Assembly: GCF_016920785.2 (NCBI RefSeq) | Contig: NW_024609857.1 | Location: 62,411,349-62,475,348 of the forward strand | Length of the DNA stretch: 64,000 nt | Direction of reading: 5' to 3' | DNA from: Ixodes scapularis | Taxonomy: Eukaryota; Arthropoda; Arachnida; Ixodida; Ixodidae | Part shown: positions 55,918 to 64,000 of the stretch, piece by piece | How positions within the stretch are numbered: the stretch's first letter is position 1 | How the letters are laid out: each line of letters starts with the position of its first letter | The notes under the pieces: generated by a model | What the model was told of the DNA's origin: nothing | Databases searched by the model: none | The model's input: only the letters and a program-made list of their open reading frames with translations | Position numbers and translations under genes: made by a program

Positions 55918-56692
55918 ATCAAAGCACGAGGTGTGATTAAAACGTTCGGAGGCTGATTTTGTAGCGCAAAAAGAGAGGGCAGCACAGTGATGCGCGCGAA
56001 GCAGTCGAAGGAAGAGACCTTCGTGTTTCGTCATGCCGAAGGGCGTCGCTCTGTGAATATTGGGAGCTGTGCCACACGGGTTTTTGTAACCACGTGCACG
56101 AGCACAATGACGGTTTTACTAAACACTGCAAACCAGAGCGAGTGCGATTATCAATTTTGCGTCAAACTCGGCAAATATGAAACAGAGATCCTTAAATGAT
56201 TCAACAGGCTTGTGTCATAAAGCAGTAAATTTGGCGAAGTGTTTTAAGTGGCACTCGCGCTTCAGGAACAGCAGAACATATCGCTGGAAGACGAAGAGCG
56301 GTGGGGCGACCTCGTGCGATCTTTCCTTGACTTCAGTGACGTTCAGCCATACTTGAGGCGCTAGTATCGCTCAAAACGCCTCGCAAACTTCACTGCGTTT
56401 TGACATTTGCATTCTGAATCGTTTTAGAGGTCTCTGTTTTAGGTTTGCCGAGTTTGACGCAAAATTGATGTTCGCTCTCGCTTTGGTTTGCAGTCTATGA
56501 ACATATCCCCATTTTGCTCGTGCATGTGGTCAAACAAACTCGTGTAGCGCAGTTGCAAATGTTCACAGAGCAACGCCGTTGGCATAATGTCGCCAAAAGG
56601 TTCCTGACTTCAACTGATGCGCGCGCACCACTGTGCTGTCCTCTCTTTTTACGATACAAAGTCAGTCTTGAGAACTTCTAATCACAGCACGT
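55918..56692. mobile_element. Large inverted repeat, ~285 bp diverged arms
   Basis: Left arm about 55918-56205, right arm about 56410-56692. Matching blocks include GCAAAAAGAGAGGGCAGCAC versus CTGTCCTCTCTTTTT, CAATTTTGCGTCAAACTCGG versus its complement, and TGTGATTA versus TAATCACA. No short target-site duplication is obvious. Possibly an old foldback transposon. Confidence 0.65.
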
Positions 56693-56724
56693 AAAGCTCT
56701 AAAAAAGTATGAAGCGTAGAAATC

Positions 56725-56817
56725 AACAACAACGAGTAGAAGTAAGACAACACAATGCACACTCGCAACTGTAGAGTGCGCCTGTTGTTGTCTTACTTCG
56801 CTTTGGTCCTTGTTGTT
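56725..56817. repeat. Imperfect hairpin, ~40 bp arms
   Basis: GAAGTAAGACAACA on the left pairs with TGTTGTCTTACTTC on the right, with AACAAC ends also pairing. Confidence 0.75.
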
Positions 56818-57352
56818 TTTTGGCGCTTTTATTCTTTCGAAGCCATAAACCATGCAACTACCCTAACTAACCACGTTCCCGTAGTATAGAAAATCTGGAT
56901 GCCAAGATCTGTTGCACAGTGTTCCATCGAGCTATAGGTATACGTAAAGTGACACGGCGCAAGAAGCCACTCAACGGTGTCTCCTCCCTCCACATATGTT
57001 TCTTGTGTTCTCACCCACTTCGCAACGATTAGAAGAGCAGCGCCTTATCAACGCTGAATCACTACTGTTTCCAGCGCTGATTGATTGATGAGTTAACACT
57101 ACCCTATATCCGCTAATTCAGCGCAGTCCCGTTCTGGTATACTTTGTTTTGCATTAAGTCCAAACGCAGCCGACGCCAAGAGCTGATGGGAGCAATCAGA
57201 CAGCGTCAAAAGCGCCTCATCATGGTGTTCGTTATGTTTCTGTACGTGTTTTATCATCGCTGATTCAATCATAAACAGAAAACTCCTTGTGACTTGTGCT
57301 TGATTGGTTCCCCCTGAAAGGAAAAAAAATGTTTCTTTTTTAATAAGTCTGA

Positions 57353-57689
57353 TTGGGACACGCGTACCGAATAATACATTTTACGCGAAAGAGAAAATCT
57401 TTTAGGGCAATATTGACGGCGAGAGATTTATTTGAAATTATGCGCGCAAAGTTCCGACGTCACGGAATGGTCATTCGCTCAACGAGATGGTCATTCGGTC
57501 TTTCCACCTCGACGTGAAGACAAAGCCGAACCACCTCTCTTCCACGCGCCCGAAATGCAGAGAGAGAAAGCAAGTGGAAAGGATATGACTACCAACTAAA
57601 TCGCGTCTCGCGCCGTCAATATTGCTCTAAATTTTTTTTTTTTTTTTTTTTTTGCGCGTAAAATTAGTTTTTTGACGCGCGTGTCCCAA
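57353..57689. mobile_element. MITE with TTGGGACACGCG ends (337 bp)
   Basis: Terminal repeats TTGGGACACGCG and CGCGTGTCCCAA, with similarity continuing inward for ~80 bp (GCAATATTGACGGCG on both arms). A T22 run lies in the right arm. No clear target-site duplication. Confidence 0.75.
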
Positions 57690-59112
57690 CGAAATTATTA
57701 AAATTAATTTTTTTATAGGCCTTTTAAGTCGAAACGAAGTATAGTATAGAATGTTACCAATATACCAGCTAGGGCTTGCTCTAAACTGTGCTGACGCCTG
57801 CTCGTAGCAACCCCACATTTTCATAAAAGGCGTATCTTAGTGGTGAAGCTCTTGTGAAATTTCAAGGTGCAGCTTTCTTCCCGTGGGAAAACAAAAGCAA
57901 AACGAGCCCACAAAGTGGACTGCGATTGGCTGTTGCGTTGCTGAAAGGTGTGCTTTGGGAGTTGTACTTTTAGTTAATCTACCTAAAGATATTTGCTTTA
58001 GGAGCTTAACTTTTAGTAAAATATAGTTGTACTAAATGTTCTTTAGGGGCTGTGTGCAAGTAGCTTACGCGCTATTTCTCGTGCGTGAGTTGGGGTCATG
58101 GGCCCTTTGCTGCTCACGTGTCACTGAGGCTCAACGCATACTCCGCAGAGCGGCGCGCTCGCCAGCTTTCCAGCTTGCCATTACTCGGACGGAATGGCAG
58201 TGTCTGAGGGGGACGGGGGGGAGTTGCGGAGTAATATAGTGCAACGTAAACAGTAACCACTCCCATAGGCCCCACTGCTCACTTGAGTGTCAGCGCACCT
58301 AGCGGCTGTTGTAAAGTTGGTCTCGGCGTCCTGTTTAGGCGCTTCCGATCACTTGATCGCTAGACACACGGATGGCTGCGGATTGAATGGGTGGATAAAC
58401 AATATCATTGATTCCGTTCATATCAGAGGGTAGTTTGCGTCACCTAGTTTGCCATGACTAACTAAAATTTTGAACTTGGGTAGGAATCGATTGCTTAAAT
58501 GCACGCAAATATTCTAAATTTCAGATGCGATCGTGCGCAATGTACAATATCAAATTGAGACTGCACTCAAAGGAGAAAACAAGGGGACAACCGAACAAGA
58601 GAACTGAGTAATGCACAAACATTTATCGCGATCAGGAACACAACCATAAAATATAAGTGTACTTCATTTCACCGTAAGGGCGAACAAAGGAGGAGCATCG
58701 AGAGTGAGCGCGGCTCTTCAAACGTTCAAGGGAACCTGTAATGGACGCACTCTCGTAAAGTGAGAGCGCCGTTCAAGACAACACGTGCGTGTTTGTAGCG
58801 TCAGCTCGCTCGAATTTATGGGAAACAGAAAAGAGTTTTTCGGCGACGCGGCTCATGCTCAAGAGACGCTTGAAACACACTTCACGTGGTTGCGCTTCAA
58901 CCGTCTCACCTTTTCCACAAAGACAGAACGTTGAAAAATCCACACGATGACAGCAACAGCACAGCCGCCATAACGGCACCTTGGGCGCCGTTATGGCGCC
59001 TGCCAAGTCGTGCGTCTTGCCGCAGTCGTAATATTATTTCTAAAACGTTCGAAGCTACCGATAGTTTTACAAATATGTTAATTAAGGTGTAACAATTTCT
59101 CAATGGTACAAA
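57690..59112. other. Unassigned sequence
   Basis: No gene recognised. Short overlapping frames near 58773-59103 on both strands have no family resemblance. Confidence 0.4.
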
Positions 59113-59114
59113 TA

Positions 59115-59554
59115 CAGGGTGTCACAAAAAAAAAAAAAATTACACGGTCTTTTTTACCGCAAATATAAACTAGGCATCGCCGAACGCTCATTCTCAGCCC
59201 AAAGGTAGCGCTAGAGGTCACAACAAGATGCCAAAGTTTGATCCCGATCCGATACCTTAATCAAAAGTTATAAGTGATTTTCTGAACATTTCAATGGGAA
59301 AATGGCGACCGACGGAGTTTTCGAATACATGGGGCTCTGTGGGCACCAGAAACCGAAAACGGGCAAAAATGGGCTCCATTTTCCCATTGAACTTTTCAGA
59401 AAATCACTTATAACTTTTGATTAAGGTATCGGATCGGGCTGAAACTTTGGCGTCTGTTGTCTAGCACTACCTTTGGGCGGAGAATGAGCGTTCGGCGATG
59501 CCTAGTTTATTTTTGCGGTGAAAAAAACCCCGTACATTGTTTTTGTGACACCCT
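59115..59554. mobile_element. Foldback MITE with CAGGGTGTCAC ends (440 bp, TA flanks)
   Basis: CAGGGTGTCACAAAAA at the left, TTTTTGTGACACCCTG at the right, TA on each side. Arms of ~170 bp contain mirrored GAACGCTCATTCTC and AAAATCACTTATAACTTTTG-type blocks. Fits a non-autonomous Tc1/mariner-type element. Confidence 0.85.
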
Positions 59555-59794
59555 GTATAACGAATACATAAATAATTAAGCGCCAATGCCTTAGCTAGTG
59601 GGTGTTGTGAATCCTAACAGCTGGACCGCGATAGGGCTTAAGTGGCCTTTCTTTACGGATCATTACTATATGTTAGAGCATTGGAGAGGGTTTTGTAGAC
59701 GCACCTTAGAACGTTCTAGAACTCTGAAACAGCAATGGCGAGGGCAGAAAGAGAGAGAGAGAGAAGGAGCGTTAACGCGTCTTGAAATAGTTGG

Positions 59795-60292
59795 CAAATA
59801 CTTTACTAGGGGGAATACATTCCACTCTACTCATTTGCATTAGACAGAACGCCTACAGCGCCGAATCCAGCCCTGACGGGGTGGAGGTCCCCGTCAGTCC
59901 ACGCGCAAGTGCACGTGGATGTTCGCGGCGGCCGCGGCGGTGTCGTCTCCGATTCCACAAGCCCCTTCATGTTTCAAAAGCAGCGCAAGGTGCGTCGATG
60001 CACGAGGCACGTGCAACGTGCGACCCTTGGGAAGATCATGGCGGCACAGCGCAGCAACGTATTCAGCGCACCACTGGGCTAGAGTTTAGACGCCATGCCA
60101 TTCTTAGAAGTGGCGCGCGGCACGTGTCTCGCGCATTTCCACAACAATGAATTTGGTATGTAGGACATCAATATCACGATAGCCGAGACCTCCCCGACGA
60201 TAGATGGCTCTCGCCAAGCCCAGAAATCCTGTCCGCGCCGAGGCTATTGTATTTGAGAGGAGTGGAATGTATTCCCCCTAGTAAAGTATTTG
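59795..60292. mobile_element. TIR element with TAGTTGG(C) duplication (~498 bp)
   Basis: CAAATACTTTACTAGGGGG at the left and its complement at the right pair over at least 32 bp. TAGTTGG(C) occurs directly outside both ends (59788-59795 and 60293-60300), a 7-8 bp duplication. The interior includes copy B of the repeat described at 485-660. No transposase. Confidence 0.8.
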
Positions 60293-60320
60293 TAGTTGGC
60301 GTGGTTGTGCGAGGGGTAAG

Positions 60321-60480
60321 GGGTACTCAAACGAGGGAGAAATCCTGGGGATTTCTACCCGGCGCGCGCGCATCAAGAGACTAAAACGCGAGGCTTTCGC
60401 ACATCGAAAAGCCTGACGTCTTCGTCGCTGGATGCGTGCCGTTCAGAAATCCACGGGATTTCTCCCTCGTGTGAATACCC
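60321..60480. mobile_element. Short MITE with GGGTA.TCA.ACGAGGG ends (160 bp)
   Basis: Left GGGTACTCAAACGAGGGAG and right, inverted, GGGTATTCACACGAGGGAG pair for ~35 bp. The ends resemble Harbinger-type MITE termini, but I could not settle a 3 bp duplication. Confidence 0.7.
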
Positions 60481-60969
60481 TTTTAACGACGATGGCAAAA
60501 GCGTGAGAGTACGGTGGCGCTATCACACTCTCCTCGTGACTTCGTAATTTTTGCGTACGAACGCCACCGGACTTTGACCGAAAGGGCCACTAACAGCAAC
60601 CGCTCTAGAATGAAGCCAGCCCCTTGGAGTGATCGCGGACGCCGGCGCAGACCATCGAGTTAATCGAGGGTTGTTCTTGTGGCGCCATCTGCTCGTAGGT
60701 TCAGAGAGGAGAGGACGGCGTTGTCTGCTTCGACCGAGTGCGCTTTCTGCTTGCAGCGCAGGCCGATGGAGGGCGATACAAGCCCAACCCTGGGTTAAGT
60801 GGATTATCTACTTCGGCGTCCTCCACTGACCGTGCTAAGGACGTTAATCTCACTTTTTATGGGAAGGGCGCGAAGCCTTGAAATCGTACTTATAAAATCC
60901 ACTACTTAAGTACAACTTTGATGAAAATTTTATATTGCTACATGCAGGCACCCATTTTTCCGGCCGACA
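60481..60969. other. Unassigned sequence
   Basis: No gene or repeat partner recognised. Confidence 0.4.
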
Positions 60970-61280
60970 CACTCTAAAAAATGTTTGTGCGTCTACTTTC
61001 ACGCACAACACCCGGAGAGCCAATCAGCGCGACTTACGGAGGCAGCTCAGCGAATGACAATGCCGAAACATATGTTTAGACCGAAAAACGCAGTCAGAGT
61101 TGTGACATTAAGCAATGCAAAACGTCACGCTTGCATTGCTTAATGTCACAACTCAGACTGAGTTTTTGGTCTAAGCATATGTTTCGGCATTTTCATTCGC
61201 TGAGCTGCCTCCGTACGTTGCGCTGATTGGCTCTCCGAGGGTTGTGCGGGAAAGCAGACTCACGGGCTTTTTTTAGAGTG
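60970..61280. mobile_element. Foldback MITE with CACTCTAAAAAA ends (311 bp)
   Basis: Two ~130 bp arms pair almost completely (GAGAGCCAATCAGCGC, AACATATG.TTAGACC, TTGTGACATTAAGCAATGCA). CA flanks both ends, possibly a mutated TA. The CACTCTAA end motif is shared with the right end of 1138-1538, with 27335-27774 and with isolated ends at 17026 and 20516. Confidence 0.82.
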
Positions 61281-61545
61281 CATTAGAGCGAGCCCCGGTA
61301 ATGACTCACGCACACCCTATTCGCGATTAGAAGCTCTCTGGGGCGCTTTTGTTGTACTCACTATGGGCAGTGCGCACGATACCCAGCCAGAACCGAAACA
61401 AAATGACAAGGGAAATTTCAGAAGCGTATTTTATTAAGGTGTGCGGTCACAATACATGCGTTAGCGCCTCAGCGATTGCGCTCTATGATTCGGAAGGGAC
61501 GTATTTACAGCCCTTTGATGGGTCAAGCTATGCTCTGCGACAACT

Positions 61546-61605
61546 TTTCTTGGCACTGCAGTGGAGGGTGAGGGCTCTCCTCCTCTCCACTGCATTGCCA
61601 AGAAA
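61546..61605. repeat. Compact hairpin, ~21 bp arms
   Basis: TTTCTTGGCACTGCAGTGGAG pairs with CTCCACTGCATTGCCAAGAAA with one mismatch. Confidence 0.8.
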
Positions 61606-62383
61606 TATTGCCGCCGAGTATAGTAAGAATAAATGTAGATAAGTAGGACGATGTGATACATGACGGGTATTTTGTTGATAAGGCATATATGTCTGTTATT
61701 TCCTGTTTGATCAGTTCAGATTGAACCTCAGTTTCAAGTGCGCTCGTGGTATGTGTGTCTTCCTTTACTGGCCCTCGCCTTTTTAGCGCTTTTAATCCTT
61801 ACAGTCCTACCCACGCGGTTGTGTTTTAGCTTTTAGAGTGCATAGAAGCTTGGCATTGCACATGCTTCCACCAGCAGAGGAAGGTGAAGTACCCTCACTC
61901 TGGGTTCTGAAAGAAATCCACAAGGCGGCGATACTCAAACTTCTCGCTGCTGACTAGACAATTGCGATAATCGCCTACTGCACACTGCCAGCTTTGCCAA
62001 TGCCTACTGGGTTGCTGTGAATCGGATCCATAAATCTGCCTCTGGTCTTGAGAGCTAGTGACTCTGTCAGCCTGGAGGCAGTTGGACCTGACAGGTTTCT
62101 CTCTCTCGCAGTAATACTGTTGAACGTAACGACGGTACACGCTTTCTTCTGTGCCCCATTACTCTGATTTCGCGATATCACTTGAGATACTATCGCTCTC
62201 AAAGGGAATGCAAGATGAGCAAAATGGCCAAATGTTAAAGAGGGAGCAAGGTTAGCCTATCAAACGTGTGCACCTAAGCTCGGAGCAAAAGCCTTGGAGC
62301 AAAAGCCCCTTGATCTGTTTGCGTATGTCTTGCAAGTGGCGTCAAACGCGCCAGTGCGCAAGACCCGTGTCTCCAGCGGCTGT
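61606..62383. other. Unassigned sequence
   Basis: No gene or repeat partner recognised. Confidence 0.4.
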
Positions 62384-62600
62384 ATAACACGACAGAGAAC
62401 GACCCTAGAGCGCCGACGGGAGATTGCGCGACAGGAGAGCGTCAAGACACCAGAGCGGACGACAGCAGAGCGCCGCGACACCAGAGCCACGGCCACTCGA
62501 TTAGGACTCCCCAACAGGGGGGATCGAGAGGCCGTGCCAGAGCGCAGGACAGGATAGCGCCGCGACATGAGAGCGCGTGTCGTTAGAGCGCGCGTGACGA
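62384..62600 (+). repeat. Degenerate AGAGCGC-type minisatellite
   Basis: Irregular repeats of AGAGCGCCGCGACA(C/G)GAG. Related repeats in the opposite orientation (GTCGTGCGCTCTC) occur at about 63262-63362, so the two may be ends of one ~1 kb element. Confidence 0.55.
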
Positions 62601-63371
62601 GAGCACATCTGCACGCCATGGGAATGGTCGATTTGGGGTCTTCAAACCCTTGTTTTCACGGAGCTGAATTTTCGACACTAAAGGGAATCGCATTTCTAAC
62701 GCTTAGAGTCGTTTATTTGGCTGAGTATGTAAACCTGAGGAGAAGTCATTACCGCACAGTTGCCATCCCTGCCGCTCATAGAGTGCTCCTTCTGAAATTG
62801 GTCACTACATTCGCTCTCGAGACAATTCTATTAGTCATTTTTGTCCTCCAGAAACAAGAATTTGGCTCACACATCAGTATGGGTGTAAAGAAATCGGTTT
62901 GGCAATGAGCTTTTTTCTGGAATTGAACATTTTAGTTCTTAACAAAGAGTAAGGCTGCTGGAGTCTACCGTGCACGCAGGAGTTACATCAATACCATGTC
63001 TAATTCTGGCAAACGTCGGGAAAACTTCGAATTTGGAACGCGCTAGAAGTCAAACCGTTCGTTTCTATGTTTGATGACGAAATATGAAGCTGCACTCACA
63101 TATTGTGCAGCGCTGGCTGTCGCGAAACAGTTAATTAAATGTTTAATTGGGGTTATGGGGATCTTTATACAGCGTTTAGTTGATGTATGGATGTACCAAG
63201 TCACTTGAGAAGAGGATTCGATAGTTGAACATTCTGCCACGAGGAAAAGCACTTTAGTGACTGCAGCTGTTCAGCGCTCTCTTGACGCGGGCCTCTCCTG
63301 TCGTGCGCTCTGCCGTCGGCACTCTCGTGTCGTGCGCTCTCGTGGCACCCTCCCGTCTCGAGCGGTGCCGT
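62601..63371. other. Unassigned sequence, inverted AGAGCGC repeats at right edge
   Basis: A 113-codon plus-strand frame at 62567-62908 has no recognisable domain. The right edge (63262-63362) carries CTGTCGTGCGCTCTGCCGTC-type repeats. Confidence 0.4.
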
Positions 63372-63676
63372 GGAAAAAAAAATTGGGTTGCGTGTATGTT
63401 TATACAGCCTAGAACCTGGTCTGCCTCAACGGGCGACGAGTCTCCCAGCTGTAGAAGAGCAATTTATCCAGTGCAGTACAACTGCTAGCCGGCTCTTTTA
63501 ACGTGCACGCAGTAGTGATACACAACTGCACGCCGGTACGATGCTCATCCAGATCGAAACGGGCAGGGGTGGGGATTGAACCCAGGATTCCTGGGTTCTG
63601 CAGCGCGAGCTTTCGCTCCACGTGCTCCGAGCTGCTGTGCGCGGTGTGCGCTAGTCCACTCGGCCACTGAGCAAAT
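63372..63676 (-). mobile_element. Complete tRNA-derived SINE
   Basis: On the minus strand it starts with a tRNA-like head: A-box-like TGGCCGAGTGGACTAG and B-box-like GGGTTCAATCCCC about 75 nt later, followed by a body (TTTCGATCTGGATGAGCATC, GCACGTTAAAAGAGCC, TGGGAGACTCGTCGCCCGTT) and a T-rich end after AACCCAA. Five truncated copies lie elsewhere in the window. The A box resembles serine or leucine tRNA. Ticks carry abundant tRNA-derived SINEs (the Ruka type is one); identity to that family is likely but unverified. Confidence 0.8.
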
Positions 63677-64000
63677 GACGGCGCTGCACTGAAATGGTGG
63701 CGGTGCACCCGCTCGTGGCACGTGTCTTGCGAATTACCGCAACAATGGTTCGCGGTGCTTGTAAGCGTGAATTTTATCAAGATAGTTTGGTAGCAAATTG
63801 AAGCGAGAGCAACCAGTCAGAAATTGACTTCCGATAATGCATTTCTACAGGGAAAACCGTGTGCCTTTTTTCCCTGCGCTTGATTATTAGAACAAATATT
63901 ACGAGTAATTATAACGTCGTAAATAGCTTGGAACATTTCTCAATCATGTAAATGAAACTATTTGTCCGTTACTGTGTTTTTCTTCCAAATTCATTGCATT
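63677..64000. other. Unassigned tail with repeat piece 63690-63745
   Basis: 63690-63745 resembles, inverted, part of the repeat at 485-660 (GACACGTGCC). The rest is AT-rich without features. Confidence 0.45.

Noticed and set aside
62294..62557. Arginine-rich plus-strand ORF
   Set aside because: It is the translation of an AGAGCGC-type minisatellite, open because the repeat lacks stop codons.
1..64000. CRISPR arrays, bacterial operons or prophage genes
   Set aside because: No direct-repeat/spacer structure and no compact gene arrays; all recognisable proteins are eukaryotic mobile-element proteins.

Overview
The window reads as repeat-dense, intron-rich animal DNA with no bacterial features: no operons, no ribosome binding sites, no CRISPR. 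A tRNA-derived SINE present in about six copies, an I-type LINE, Ty3/gypsy elements, a Penelope-like element with hammerhead-type ribozyme cores and many foldback MITEs together suggest an arachnid, most likely an ixodid tick. That assignment is inference from repeat types. I find no convincing host gene; nearly every recognisable protein belongs to a mobile element.

Layout. 1-3.1 kb: SINE pieces and a TA-flanked foldback MITE. 3.1-9.45 kb: a near full-length LINE on the minus strand (gag-like ORF1; endonuclease, RT and RNase H in ORF2) spoiled by only one nonsense codon per ORF. 9.5-17 kb: mostly unassigned sequence. 17-20.5 kb: a block of tandem duplications holding a triple TGACGTCA cluster and a palindromic ~26 bp minisatellite. 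21.5-24.2 kb: a long inverted repeat carrying two copies of a THAP-domain coding start, then a hAT-type element with a perfect 8 bp target-site duplication inserted into a SINE. 25-31.1 kb: a Harbinger-type MITE (TTA duplication), a second member of the first MITE family, inverted tRNA-like sequences, and a second hAT-type element with a perfect 8 bp duplication.

34.5-50.8 kb is the richest part. It is a mosaic built on (TA)n tracts: two identical 257 bp tandem units carrying hammerhead cores in both orientations; Ty3/gypsy element 1 (minus strand, 131 bp LTRs that appear identical, intact pol, an additional third ORF, and a 161 bp MITE interrupting gag just before its zinc knuckle); Ty3/gypsy element 2 (plus strand, 171 bp LTRs differing at about 6 sites, coding region broken); a third hAT-type element; and a decayed Penelope-like element whose 5' end matches the arms of the 257 bp units. 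From 50.8 kb to the end lie more foldback MITEs, compact hairpins and one complete SINE.

The elements do not form a pathway. The coherent story is layered transposition: (TA)n tracts repeatedly used as insertion sites, non-autonomous elements landing in autonomous ones, and small ribozyme-bearing units apparently derived from Penelope termini. Coordinates of repeat edges come from reading inverted or direct copies by eye and may be off by a few bases.
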